From Candidatus Geoarchaeota archaeon (GTDB lineage: Archaea > Thermoproteota > Thermoprotei > Gearchaeales > WAQG01): a stretch of 40,718 nt of DNA. This document shows, piece after piece, positions 15,953 through 24,456 of the stretch; positions within the stretch are counted from its first letter, which is position 1, and each line of letters begins with the position of its first letter. The notes beneath the pieces are model-generated. The model was not told the DNA's origin and did not search any database. It was given only the letters and a program-made list of their open reading frames with translations. The position numbers and the translations under genes are program-made. The stretch covers positions 1 through 40,718 of the forward strand of contig WAQG01000021.1 in the NCBI GenBank assembly GCA_015520395.1, written 5' to 3'.

Positions 15953-18631
15953 GTGTTCACTTTGAAGAAGTGGGTGTACACGTTCGAGGAGGCCGACTTC
16001 AAGAACACTAAGCTGTTCGGAGGCAAGGGGGCAGGACTTGCCATGATGACTCAGCTCGGCCTCCCAGTGCCCCCAGGGGTCATAATAACGACCGAGGCTT
16101 GCAGGGAGTATTATCGCGGGGGGAAGAAGCTTCCGGAGGGCCTTATGGAGCAGGTTAGGGAGGGCATGAAGTGGATCGAGTCGAAGGTTGGGAGGAAGTT
16201 TGGGAGTCCCGAGAACCCGCTCCTCGTATCCGTCAGGTCAGGCGCCCCCGTATCCATGCCGGGAATGATGGACACCGTTCTGAACCTGGGCATCAACGAC
16301 GTGATTGTCAAGGGGCTTGCAAAGCAGCTTCGCAGCGAGAGGGCTGCGTACGATGCCTATAGGAGGTTCCTGCAGATGTTCGGCAAGATCGTCCTTAAGA
16401 TCGACGAGAAGCTGTTTGATGAAGCATTTGAGGAGGTTAAGAGGAAGTATGGCGCTGAGACGGACGCTGAGTTGACGGCGGAGGCGTTTAAGGAGGTTGT
16501 CGAGAGGTTTAAGGAGATTATAAGGAGGGAGTATGGGAGGCTTGTGGAGGATCCCTGGGAGCAGCTGGAGCTGGCTATAGGCGCTGTCTTCGAGTCTTGG
16601 AATAATCCGAGGGCTGTTTTCTATAGGAAGGCCCACAACATAACGCCCGACATAGCCGACGGAACGGCGGTGAACATAGTGACTATGGTCTTCGGGAATG
16701 TCGGTGAGGACTCTGCGACGGGCGTGGTGTTTACGAGGGACCCCGCAACCGGTGAGGACAAGCTCTACGGCGAGTATCTTCCTATGGCTCAGGGGGAGGA
16801 TGTGGTCGCGGGCATAAGGACCCCGAGGCCGATAGAGGAGCTGGCGAAGACTATGCCGGAGGTATACAAACAGCTGTATGAGGGTGGTAAGAAGCTTGAG
16901 AGGTTTAAGAAGGAGGTTCAGGACATAGAGTTCACGATCGAGAGGGGGAAGCTCTGGTTCCTCCAGACCAGAAACGGAAAGCTTGGGCCCATAGCGATGG
17001 TGAAAACCTCCGTTGACATGGTCAGGGAGGGGCTTCTCACCAAGGAGGAGGCGCTGCTCAGGGTTAAGCCCATCCACATAGAGCAGATGCTCTACCCGAG
17101 GATAGATCCGAAGGCTAAGGCCAGGCCCGTGGCACATGGCCTTGCCTCGTCCCCCGGGGCAGTCAGTGGACGCGTCGTGTTCGATGCTGATAGGGCTGTT
17201 GAGTGGGCTGAGAGGGGCGAGCCGGTTATACTTGTTAGGGAGGAAACGAAGCCCGACGATGTTCATGGGATGTATGCGTCGGTTGGGATTCTGACCAGTA
17301 GGGGCGGGATGACCAGCCACGCTGCCGTCGTTGCAAGGGCTATCGGCAGGCCCTGTGTCGTGGGCTGTGAGGCGCTCAAGATAGACTATGAAAAAGGATT
17401 GTTCACGGTTGAGGGCACCGATATAGTTGTTAAGGAGGGTGGGTGGGTAACGATCGATGGCTTCTCAGGGGCCGTCTATGTGGGGAAGATTCCAACGATA
17501 AAGCCTGAGCCCATCCCAGAGTTCCACGAGCTGCTAAGGTGGGCGGATGAGGTCAGGAGGCTTGGGGTGTGGGCAAACGCGGATGTTCCAGAGGATGCGA
17601 AGATAGCGAGGCAGTTCGGAGCCGAGGGGATAGGGCTTCTGAGGACGGAGAGGATGTTCAGGAAGCCGGAGAGGCTCGAGATATTTAGGAAGATAATCCT
17701 CGCTGAGACGAGGGAGGAGAGGGAGAAGCTGCTTGAGAAGCTGGAGCCCATGCTGAAGTCGGACTTCCTGGAGATCTTCTCGATAATGGAGGGGCTCCCA
17801 GTCATAGTCAGGCTGTTCGACCCACCCCTCCACGAGTTCCTCCCAAGCGTTGAGGAGCTGCTAGTCGAGATCAGCGAGCTGAAGGCTACGGGGCGTTTAG
17901 AGGAGGTTAAGGAAAAGGAGGAGCTCCTTAGAAGGGTTAGGGTTCTAAGGGAGGCCAACCCCATGATGGGGCACAGGGGCGTCAGAGTTGGGATAACCTA
18001 TCCTGAGATTTACGCGGCGCAAGTCAGGGCGATACTTGAGGCGGCTGGAGAGCTGTTGCTTAAGGGCAAGAAGATACTTGTGAAGATAATGGTGCCCCAG
18101 GTGGCCGAGGCCCGAGAGCTGAAATACATCAAGGAGAATGTGGTCGATCCTGTTGCAAAGGAGGTTCAGGGGAGGCTAGGCGTAAAGATACCCTTCCAGT
18201 ACGGGACGATGATAGAGGTCGTGAGAGCCTGTCTAACGGCCGACAAGATAGCGAGGTACGCCGAGTTCTTCAGCTTCGGGACAAACGACCTGACTCAAGG
18301 CACGTTCACCTTCAGTAGGGACGATGTGGAGAACAAGTTCATGCCGAAGTACCTCGAGCTGGGAATACTCGACGAAGACCCATTCCACGTGCTTGACGTA
18401 GAGGGGGTTGGCAAGCTTATAGAGATTGCGGTGAAGCTTGGCAGAAGCACGAGACCCGACCTGGAGATAGGGATATGTGGGGAGCACGGCGGGGAGCCAA
18501 GGAGCATAGAGTTCTGCCACAAGGTCGGTCTTAACTACGTAAGCGCGTCGCCCTTCAGGATCCCTGTTGCAAGGCTCGCGGCAGCCCACGCGGCTATAAA
18601 AGAGAGGGGCGTCAAGCTTTACGCCTATTAG
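15953..18631 (+). CDS. ppdK: Pyruvate, phosphate dikinase
   Basis: Interconverts pyruvate + ATP + Pi and phosphoenolpyruvate + AMP + PPi; in archaea it can work in either glycolytic or gluconeogenic direction. The 892-residue chain has all three domains: an N-terminal ATP-grasp half with KNTKLFGGKGAGLAMM and SVRSGAPVSMPGMMDTVLN (two short motifs near 15 and 85), the swivelling phosphohistidine domain with GGMTSHAAVVAR (catalytic His about residue 456), and the C-terminal PEP/pyruvate TIM barrel with GTNDLTQ and GICGEHGGEP (about 843), where the Cys is the usual acid. Length agrees with the family (about 870-900). The start is GTG 15953, or TTG 15950. It is a single gene followed by a small Zn-ribbon gene. 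Confidence 0.95.
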   Translation: MFTLKKWVYTFEEADFKNTKLFGGKGAGLAMMTQLGLPVPPGVIITTEACREYYRGGKKLPEGLMEQVREGMKWIESKVGRKFGSPENPLLVSVRSGAPVSMPGMMDTVLNLGINDVIVKGLAKQLRSERAAYDAYRRFLQMFGKIVLKIDEKLFDEAFEEVKRKYGAETDAELTAEAFKEVVERFKEIIRREYGRLVEDPWEQLELAIGAVFESWNNPRAVFYRKAHNITPDIADGTAVNIVTMVFGNVGEDSATGVVFTRDPATGEDKLYGEYLPMAQGEDVVAGIRTPRPIEELAKTMPEVYKQLYEGGKKLERFKKEVQDIEFTIERGKLWFLQTRNGKLGPIAMVKTSVDMVREGLLTKEEALLRVKPIHIEQMLYPRIDPKAKARPVAHGLASSPGAVSGRVVFDADRAVEWAERGEPVILVREETKPDDVHGMYASVGILTSRGGMTSHAAVVARAIGRPCVVGCEALKIDYEKGLFTVEGTDIVVKEGGWVTIDGFSGAVYVGKIPTIKPEPIPEFHELLRWADEVRRLGVWANADVPEDAKIARQFGAEGIGLLRTERMFRKPERLEIFRKIILAETREEREKLLEKLEPMLKSDFLEIFSIMEGLPVIVRLFDPPLHEFLPSVEELLVEISELKATGRLEEVKEKEELLRRVRVLREANPMMGHRGVRVGITYPEIYAAQVRAILEAAGELLLKGKKILVKIMVPQVAEARELKYIKENVVDPVAKEVQGRLGVKIPFQYGTMIEVVRACLTADKIARYAEFFSFGTNDLTQGTFTFSRDDVENKFMPKYLELGILDEDPFHVLDVEGVGKLIEIAVKLGRSTRPDLEIGICGEHGGEPRSIEFCHKVGLNYVSASPFRIPVARLAAAHAAIKERGVKLYAY

Positions 18632-18678
18632 CAATTCGCGGCCCACATCTGATTTATTTCCCCTTAGCGTCCGTAACA

Positions 18679-18689
18679 CTTTTATTATG
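18679..18689 (+). promoter_or_regulatory. TATA box of the small Zn-ribbon gene
   Basis: CTTTTATTATG, centred 37 bases before the GTG at 18721. A GGTGAT Shine-Dalgarno block (18710-18715) follows, so the mini-gene has its own promoter and ribosome-binding site. Confidence 0.5.
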
Positions 18690-18720
18690 TTTGCTCAGAA
18701 TCCTGTGATGGTGATTTATC

Positions 18721-18867
18721 GTGGTTGAGTGTCCTAAGTGTGGTTACGATGTAAAGGAGCCTATCAAGACATGGCCCTTGGCTCCGAGGGGGAGAAAGCC
18801 CATAATAATTGGGCAGTTCAAGTGTCCCCGATGTGGGACGAGCTTTAAGAGGGCTGTGAAAAAATAG
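18721..18867 (+). CDS. 48-residue Zn-ribbon protein with Cren7-like core
   Basis: A very short gene. The product starts VVECPKCGYD and ends with FKCPRCGTSFKRAVKK, so two CxxC pairs (Cys4/7 and Cys35/38) can bind one zinc. Between them lies KTWPLAPRGRK-IIIGQFK, which strongly resembles the core of the crenarchaeal chromatin protein Cren7 as I remember it (VWALAPKGRK...IGLFK), where that region forms the DNA-binding beta-sheet. It is rich in Lys and Arg (11 of 48). The likely role is a DNA-binding architectural protein whose small sheet is held by zinc; this is inference. The start is GTG at 18721, since a stop sits three codons upstream in frame, with GGTGAT six bases before. PPDK lies upstream, glmS downstream, each with its own promoter. 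Confidence 0.85.
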   Translation: MVECPKCGYDVKEPIKTWPLAPRGRKPIIIGQFKCPRCGTSFKRAVKK

Positions 18868-18912
18868 TTCAAGGTCTGTTTATAATAGGGCAACGATGGG
18901 TGAACCAATCAA

Positions 18913-18923
18913 TTTTTATATTC
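18913..18923 (+). promoter_or_regulatory. TATA box of the glmS-glmU-like operon
   Basis: TTTTTATATTC, centred 34 bases before the ATG at 18952; a GAGGAG ribosome-binding site sits about 8 bases before the start. Confidence 0.5.
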
Positions 18924-18951
18924 TCTAGTAGCAGTTATAGAGGAGTAGGGT

Positions 18952-20781
18952 ATGTGTGGGATTATCGGGGTTGCATGTGGCAGAGGCGCCTTCTCTAAGC
19001 CTCTTGGATCCATTATTAAGGAGGCCCTTAAACAGTTGGAATATAGGGGTTATGATAGCGTTGGCTACGCTGTTATAGGCGAATCTCTTATTCTGAGAAA
19101 GGCTGCTGGCAAGCTTGACGACGTTGCTGGCAAGCTGAACTTTGAAGGCGTAGACGGCTTTGTTGGGATGGGGCATACCAGGTGGGCTACTCATGGAAGC
19201 CCAAACGACATAAACGCCCATCCACACTCCGACTGTACAGGAAGGATAGTCGTTGCCCACAATGGTATTGTGCAGAACTACTTGGAGCTCAAGGAGTGGC
19301 TTATCAAAAAGGGACACATATTTCGCAGCGAGACTGATACCGAGGTGATCCCCCACCTGATCGAGGAGCTTAAGTCGAGGGGGATGACTACCCTCGATGC
19401 TCTTAGAAGGACTGTCAAGACTTTGAGGGGCACATTTGCTATACTTGTTCTGGACCTAGACGAGCCCAACAAAATATTCTTTGCTAGATACGTCTCCCCC
19501 CTTATAATAGGTGTTGGTGAGGGCGTGAACTTCATCGCCAGCGACATACCAGCCTTCCTAAAACATACGAACCGCGTGCTCGTCCTGAAGGACGGTGAAC
19601 TCGGCTACGTGTCTCAGAAGACCGTCTATGTCGAGCATGTCGAGAGGGGGGTCGTAGACGTGTCAAGGAGAATCAGGATAATTGACTGGACCCCCTCGAT
19701 GGCTATGAAGGGAGGATACCCCCACTTTATGCTTAAGGAAATCCATGAGCAACCAATGGCTCTAAGAACGACAATCAATGGCTTTGACGAGTCCCTGGAT
19801 AAGGCCGCTGAGATGATCATGGAGGCGAACAATGTTTTCATAGCGGCCTGCGGCACCTCGTACCACGCGGCCCTTGTGGGAGAGTACGCCCTGGCAAAAC
19901 TTGCTGGAAGGCTTGCCCACCCGTTTATAGCCTCAGAGTACACCAAATACCTCAACGCGATCGACGAAAACGATCTTCTTATAGCAGTTTCCCAATCAGG
20001 CGAGACAATAGATACGCTGATGGCTGTCAGGAAGTTTAAGGGGAGAGGAGCTAGGGTTATAGCCGTCTCAAACGTCGTTGACAGCGCTATTCCAAGGGAC
20101 TCTGACCTGCCCATATACACCAAGGCTGGCCCCGAGATAGGCGTCGCAGCGACCAAGACCTTCACAACACAGGTGGCCGTCTTACTGGAACTTTCCTATA
20201 GGCTTGGCCTCAAGACCGGGCGCCTAACCAAGAGCGAATACCTTGACCTGCATAGGGAACTCACTATGGTCCCGAAGGTGGTTTCAAGCGTTATTAGGAG
20301 GTATGAGGGGCATTGTAAGGAGTTGGGGAGGCGCCTCAAGCCCATCACAAGCATGTACTATCTGAGCAGAGGCGTGGGGGTGCCTGTGGCTATGGAGGGG
20401 GCCCTCAAGTTGAAGGAGATATCTTACATACATGCTGAGGCCTATCCGGCCGGCGAGAGCAAGCATGGCCCAATAGCCTTGATCGAAAGAGGGTTCCCAA
20501 CAATGTTTCTGGCGTTTAGGGACGAGTATATGGAGGCCATACTTGGAAACGTGATGGAGATGAAGGCGCGTGGGGCCTACACGATCGGCCTTGTCCCTGA
20601 GGACTCATCGAAGCTTATAGAGAAGCTGGACTATCCCCTCAAGATGCCTTACCTGACGCCTTACGCCGCCTCGATCGTTTATGTGGTTCCTCTCCAGCTG
20701 ATAGCTTACTACGCCTCAGTCGAGAGGGGGCTGGATCCCGACAAGCCCAGGAACCTCGCCAAGACGGTTACCGTTGAATAG
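18952..20781 (+). CDS. glmS: Glutamine--fructose-6-phosphate aminotransferase (isomerizing)
   Basis: Makes glucosamine-6-phosphate from fructose-6-phosphate and glutamine, the entry to UDP-GlcNAc. The 609 residues match full-length GlmS. The N-terminal class II amidotransferase begins MCGIIGVACG, with Cys2 as nucleophile, followed by GHTRWATHG and HNGIVQNY. Two SIS sugar-isomerase domains follow (about 285-425 and 455-595), with AACGTSYHAAL, SQSGETIDT, EIGVAATKTFT and the C-terminal KPRNLAKTVTVE that closes the active site. The next gene begins 14 bases after the stop and encodes a sugar-nucleotidyltransferase, making a short UDP-GlcNAc operon. Confidence 0.96.
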   Translation: MCGIIGVACGRGAFSKPLGSIIKEALKQLEYRGYDSVGYAVIGESLILRKAAGKLDDVAGKLNFEGVDGFVGMGHTRWATHGSPNDINAHPHSDCTGRIVVAHNGIVQNYLELKEWLIKKGHIFRSETDTEVIPHLIEELKSRGMTTLDALRRTVKTLRGTFAILVLDLDEPNKIFFARYVSPLIIGVGEGVNFIASDIPAFLKHTNRVLVLKDGELGYVSQKTVYVEHVERGVVDVSRRIRIIDWTPSMAMKGGYPHFMLKEIHEQPMALRTTINGFDESLDKAAEMIMEANNVFIAACGTSYHAALVGEYALAKLAGRLAHPFIASEYTKYLNAIDENDLLIAVSQSGETIDTLMAVRKFKGRGARVIAVSNVVDSAIPRDSDLPIYTKAGPEIGVAATKTFTTQVAVLLELSYRLGLKTGRLTKSEYLDLHRELTMVPKVVSSVIRRYEGHCKELGRRLKPITSMYYLSRGVGVPVAMEGALKLKEISYIHAEAYPAGESKHGPIALIERGFPTMFLAFRDEYMEAILGNVMEMKARGAYTIGLVPEDSSKLIEKLDYPLKMPYLTPYAASIVYVVPLQLIAYYASVERGLDPDKPRNLAKTVTVE

Positions 20782-20795
20782 GGAGGTGAGATGCC

Positions 20796-21986
20796 ATGAA
20801 GCCTGGAAGGTTTAGGGCGCTTGTCCTGGCGGCAGGCGAGGGGGTTGAAATGAGGCCCCTGTCGGAGGGCTACCCCAAGACCCTCCTAAGGATACTGGGG
20901 AAGCCAGTAGTCAGATACGTCCTAGAAAACCTGAGGAACATTGGGGTGAGGGATGCAGTAGTGGTGGTGAACAAACAGGAACTCTTCGAAAAGGAGCTTT
21001 CAGGCATCGACGACCTTAACATAGCCTTTGTTGAACAGACAGGCCGTGGGATTACTCAGGCCGTTAAAAGTGCAACAAAGTTTTTTGAGGATGAGCCGCA
21101 GTTGCTTATGGCCTATGGCGACATCGTAGCTCCCCCAGATGCCTACAGGCTGGTGTTAGATGCCTACATCAATACGGGGGCTGAGGGGGCGGCGCTGATG
21201 GTACCTGAACGCCACCCCAGAACCTACGGTGTGCCAAGCCTTGATGAGAGAGGTTACATAAGAAGGGTTATAGAGCCCGGCGAGGAGAGGCCTGAGGTCG
21301 AATATGTGATGGGGGGCTTCTACGTCCTCCCAGGGAGGTTCATAAAGCTGGTTAAGAAGGGGCTCGGGCTTGTTGAGGCCTTTAACAAGGTGGCCCAGCA
21401 TGGCCTGAGCGGCGCTCTCTGGACGGGGTGGTGGGTGAATGTGGATTATCCCTGGGACCTCCTTAAGGCGGTAAGAAACATGCTGTCCGAACTTAAGTCC
21501 ATGTGGATTAGTGAGGATGCAGAAATATCCCCTAAGGCTCTGGTTGAGGGGCCGGTTTACATAGATAGCGGCGCTAAAATAGAGCATGAAGCTATAGTCA
21601 GGGGGCCGGTCTACATAGGCAGAAACAGCTATATAGGCACAAACACGCTAGTCAGGAACTACACCTCGGTGGAGGAGGGCTGCGTTGTTGGGGCATACAG
21701 TGAGCTTGTGCACACAGTGCTTCAACCCAGAAGCGTCGTGAGTAGGGGGAGTCTGATAGGCTACTCGGTTGTTGGAAGGGAGAGCGTAATAGGGCCGGGC
21801 ACCATCTCCACGATGCTCTATGGCGAGGAGCTGACAAAGAGGTACGCTGACCTGATAGGTAGGATACCGGAGAAGATAGGGGCAGTGATAGGCCATAAGG
21901 TGAGGCTTGGGCCCTACAACGTCTTGAAGCCTGGGGCTAAGGTGAGAAGTGGGGTTAAGACGGGGCCCTTCGAAGTGTTGGAATAG
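20796..21986 (+). CDS. GlmU-like sugar-phosphate nucleotidyltransferase with left-handed beta-helix
   Basis: By position after glmS, the likely glucosamine-1-phosphate acetyltransferase / GlcNAc-1-P uridyltransferase of the pathway. The 396 residues comprise an N-terminal nucleotidyltransferase domain (LVLAAGEG at about 9, YPKTLLRILGKPVVRYVLENL split around 27-47, the metal-binding AYGDI near 108) and a C-terminal hexapeptide-repeat helix (about 250-390, e.g. GPVYIDSGAKI, GPVYIGRNSYIG). In the signature usually written GxGTRMxP the Thr-Arg is Val-Glu (GEGVEMRPL), so a conserved Arg is displaced. That may reduce or change nucleotidyl transfer, or the Arg two residues on may take over. It starts with ATG after GGAGGTGAGATGCC, a near-perfect ribosome-binding site. 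Confidence 0.82.
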   Translation: MKPGRFRALVLAAGEGVEMRPLSEGYPKTLLRILGKPVVRYVLENLRNIGVRDAVVVVNKQELFEKELSGIDDLNIAFVEQTGRGITQAVKSATKFFEDEPQLLMAYGDIVAPPDAYRLVLDAYINTGAEGAALMVPERHPRTYGVPSLDERGYIRRVIEPGEERPEVEYVMGGFYVLPGRFIKLVKKGLGLVEAFNKVAQHGLSGALWTGWWVNVDYPWDLLKAVRNMLSELKSMWISEDAEISPKALVEGPVYIDSGAKIEHEAIVRGPVYIGRNSYIGTNTLVRNYTSVEEGCVVGAYSELVHTVLQPRSVVSRGSLIGYSVVGRESVIGPGTISTMLYGEELTKRYADLIGRIPEKIGAVIGHKVRLGPYNVLKPGAKVRSGVKTGPFEVLE

Positions 21987-22082
21987 CCGTCTGAAAGGGG
22001 GGCGATCTACCGTTTTGATGTAGCTATTAGTATGTATCTTGGGCACTCAAGTATTTATCTGTTCATATATGATGGGAAATCA

Positions 22083-22092
22083 CATTTATTTC
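22083..22092 (+). promoter_or_regulatory. TATA box of the malate dehydrogenase gene
   Basis: CATTTATTTC, centred 40 bases before the TTG start at 22127. Confidence 0.4.
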
Positions 22093-22126
22093 TAGGTGTT
22101 TCACAAAATAATATTGGTGGTCTCCG

Positions 22127-23050
22127 TTGATAACTATTGTTGGTGCCGGTAGGGTCGGCACGGCTGCCGCAGCTTATATAGCCCTTAAGGAGCTCGATGA
22201 CATACTCCTTATCGACATAATTCCAAATAAGGCGGCGGGAGAGGCCCTCGACCTCGCCCACGCCGCAAGCATCCTAGGGTTAAGCATCGACATAAGGGGT
22301 ACCGAGAACTACGAGGAGATGGCAGGAAGCGACCTCGTAGTCGTGACTGCTGGCGTCCCTAGAAAGCCCGGCATGACTAGGGAGGAGCTGGTGGGCGTAA
22401 ACGCTAAAATTGTTGTTGACGTGGCTGAGAAGATAAAGAAGTATACTCCAGATGCCATAGTCCTCATGACAACCAACCCACTCGACCCAATGCTCTACCT
22501 GATGTACAAGAAGCTGGGCTTCCCGAGGGAGAGGGTGATAGGGTTCAGTGGTGTTCTCGACTCTGGTAGGCTGAGGTATTACGCCGCAAAGAAGCTAGGG
22601 ATAAGCCCAGCCGACATAAACCCGGTTGTAATAGGGCAGCATGGCAGGAGCATGTTCCCAGTTCCAAGGCTCACAACGATATACGGGAAACCGCTGACCG
22701 AGCTGCTCTCCAAGGAGGAGATCGAGGAGGTGGTTAAAGAGACGATAGCCGCAGGGGCGACGATAACCAAGCTGAGGGGCTACAGCAGCAACTATGCTCC
22801 GGGCGCAGGGCTCTCACTAATGGTCGAAGCCATAAAGAAGGATCTAAAGAGGATATTCCTGGCCAGCGTCTATCTGATGGGCGAGTATGGATATAGCGAC
22901 ATAACCGCCTCCGTCCCCGTGCTGCTCGGCAAGTCTGGCGTTGAGAAGATATACGAGCTACCCTTAAACGAGGAGGAGAAACAGCTCTTCGCAAAGAGCA
23001 TCGAGGCAATTAAGGCCAACATCGCTGGAATACCTAAGGAGCTGCTATAA
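22127..23050 (+). CDS. mdh: Malate dehydrogenase (LDH/MDH superfamily)
   Basis: Oxidises malate to oxaloacetate with NAD(P). The 307 residues have the Rossmann GAGRVGTAAAAY (about 6-17) with an acidic end of strand 2 (LLIDI, suggesting NAD), the substrate loop AGVPRKPGMTR (about 81-91; the Arg at the position that tells malate from lactate enzymes), TTNPLDPMLY, and the catalytic His in IGQHGRSMF (about 173-181). That last motif is usually GxHGD, so Asp replaced by Arg after the Gly is a small oddity. Start is TTG 22127 (TTG ATA ACT). It is a single gene with its own promoter, convergent with the PAC2 gene. Confidence 0.93.
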   Translation: MITIVGAGRVGTAAAAYIALKELDDILLIDIIPNKAAGEALDLAHAASILGLSIDIRGTENYEEMAGSDLVVVTAGVPRKPGMTREELVGVNAKIVVDVAEKIKKYTPDAIVLMTTNPLDPMLYLMYKKLGFPRERVIGFSGVLDSGRLRYYAAKKLGISPADINPVVIGQHGRSMFPVPRLTTIYGKPLTELLSKEEIEEVVKETIAAGATITKLRGYSSNYAPGAGLSLMVEAIKKDLKRIFLASVYLMGEYGYSDITASVPVLLGKSGVEKIYELPLNEEEKQLFAKSIEAIKANIAGIPKELL

Positions 23051-23078
23051 ACCATCATTTCCTTTTTCTAGCCATTGC

Positions 23079-23870
23079 CTACCCTATATATGACGGGGGC
23101 TCCTTCTCCTCTTCCTGCTTCATAGCTTCCATTAGCTCCCTCTCCCTGGCTATCATCGCCTGCATAAACCTCCTTCCCTGCTCTTCCAAGGGCTTTGTGT
23201 CAATCTTTATTCCCAGAATCCTTAGTAGTGAGTCTAGGGCGGCCTTGGCGGCGTTAAAGTCGTAGCCCACCATGACTATAGTCTCCCCCATTATGCATGC
23301 TCCCCTGAGGTTTTCCAGCTTGGCAAGCCCTATTATAGTTCCATTTAAGCCTTTTATTGTGCCGTCCGTCATGATTATTATCCCATGCTCTGATAGCAGC
23401 CTGGAGGTTTCAGGGTCTGTGGCAGCGGCATAGGTTCTGGGCTTGCCCATCCGCTGCGCCGAAGCATAGGCAGCGAGGGTATAGATCTGCCTTACACCCT
23501 TGTCCTTCGCAAACTCCACAATAAACCTACCAAGAGCGAAGCTACTTTCGGGGGTTTGAGGCTGGTGGGGGGCCGTGAAGATCAGGAGCCTTCTCATCCC
23601 TCTCCCCCTCCCAGAGGACCAGTAGTAAAATGTCCCTTTGACAAGCTCTACGGTTCCATTAGGCCCTACTTCGACCTCGGCTGGAAACCCGCCGAAATAC
23701 ACGTCGCATATAGGCCTTGCGCCAAGTGCCTCTATGAGATAATCGACGGCTATCTTGCCCACGTAACCTATGCCGGGAAACCCTATAACCAGCGTGTCGG
23801 CCTTTATCCTATCCCCCTTTACACACCTCACAACAAGCCTGGAGCTCTTCTCAGATGTTCCAATCAGCAT
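23079..23870 (-). CDS. PAC2-family protein (proteasome-assembly chaperone-like)
   Basis: A 263-residue member of the PAC2 family, widespread in archaea and related to eukaryotic proteasome-assembly chaperones; its archaeal role is not settled. Visible family features are the opening strand-loop TLVIGFPGIGYVGKIAVDYLI (around 26-46), VELVKGTFYYW, and the turn TLAAYASAQRMGKPR (about 132-146) followed by TAPHQPQ-type loops. The last 35 residues are a charged, probably coiled helix rich in Glu and Met. The ATG at 23870 is 29 bases after a TATA box, thus leaderless. Its promoter is back to back with that of the QueT-like gene. Confidence 0.85.
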   Translation of the reverse strand: MLIGTSEKSSRLVVRCVKGDRIKADTLVIGFPGIGYVGKIAVDYLIEALGARPICDVYFGGFPAEVEVGPNGTVELVKGTFYYWSSGRGRGMRRLLIFTAPHQPQTPESSFALGRFIVEFAKDKGVRQIYTLAAYASAQRMGKPRTYAAATDPETSRLLSEHGIIIMTDGTIKGLNGTIIGLAKLENLRGACIMGETIVMVGYDFNAAKAALDSLLRILGIKIDTKPLEEQGRRFMQAMIARERELMEAMKQEEEKEPPSYIG

Positions 23871-23893
23871 CGCAGGTAATAACCTGTTAGGGG

Positions 23894-23904
23894 TAATATA
23901 TTTC
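23894..23904 (-). promoter_or_regulatory. TATA box of the PAC2 gene
   Basis: GAAATATATTA on the minus strand, centred 29 bases before the ATG at 23870; one half of a divergent promoter pair. Confidence 0.5.
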
Positions 23905-23923
23905 TATGCCTTAACCACCTAAA

Positions 23924-23933
23924 CAATATATTC
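23924..23933 (+). promoter_or_regulatory. TATA box of the QueT-like gene
   Basis: AATATATTCC-type box centred about 25 bases before the ATG at 23953. Confidence 0.45.
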
Positions 23934-23952
23934 CACCACGCTACAGAGAGGT

Positions 23953-24456
23953 ATGAGTGGTATGAGTAGGAAGAGCCTTTTAATAGCCGAGACTGCGATG
24001 TTCGCAGTTACCTACATAGTCCTAGTGCTGGCCTTCCACTCCCTAAGCTTCTACTACATCCAGGTAAGAATTGCTGACGCCCTCCTGCCCCTAAGCATGG
24101 TCTATGGATGGACGGCGATAGCAGGCCTCACGATAGGTTGTGCAATAGCCAACCTCTATAGCCCAGTTCCACAGCCCATGCTAGACGTCCTCTTAGGAAG
24201 CCTTACCAACCTGATATCAACCTACCTGGCCTACAAAGTGGGAAGAAACGGCGTATTACGTATACTACTTGGCAGCATACTTGAAGCGATTGTGGTAACG
24301 GTCATTGTAGGAAGCTACTTATCCGTGCTATTCAACGTCCCATTGGAAGCAGCATATGCAGGAGTCGGGCTTGGATCCTTCATAAGCATAGTAGTTATAG
24401 GGGCTCCACTGGCGGCAACGCTATCAAAATACGTGCGTATAAGTGCTAGAGAATGA
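23953..24456 (+). CDS. QueT-family small membrane transporter
   Basis: A 167-residue integral membrane protein with about five hydrophobic helices. The order of motifs matches the QueT family (predicted substrate-binding S component of an ECF-type uptake system for queuosine precursors in bacteria): the YIQVRIADALLPL segment (about 35-47), TIGCAIANLYSP (about 59-70) and MLDVLLGSLTNLISTYLAYK (about 75-94). In archaea, queuosine is replaced by archaeosine, so the ligand might be a deazaguanine such as preQ0; this is inference. No ECF ATPase genes are near. ATG 23953 or, nine bases on, ATG 23962. It overlaps the end of the convergent unknown gene by 11 bases. Confidence 0.78.
   Translation: MSGMSRKSLLIAETAMFAVTYIVLVLAFHSLSFYYIQVRIADALLPLSMVYGWTAIAGLTIGCAIANLYSPVPQPMLDVLLGSLTNLISTYLAYKVGRNGVLRILLGSILEAIVVTVIVGSYLSVLFNVPLEAAYAGVGLGSFISIVVIGAPLAATLSKYVRISARE

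Noticed and set aside
16238..17320. Long open frame (360 residues) on the minus strand
   Set aside because: Antisense to the conserved PPDK core; codon-bias shadow with no recognisable motif.
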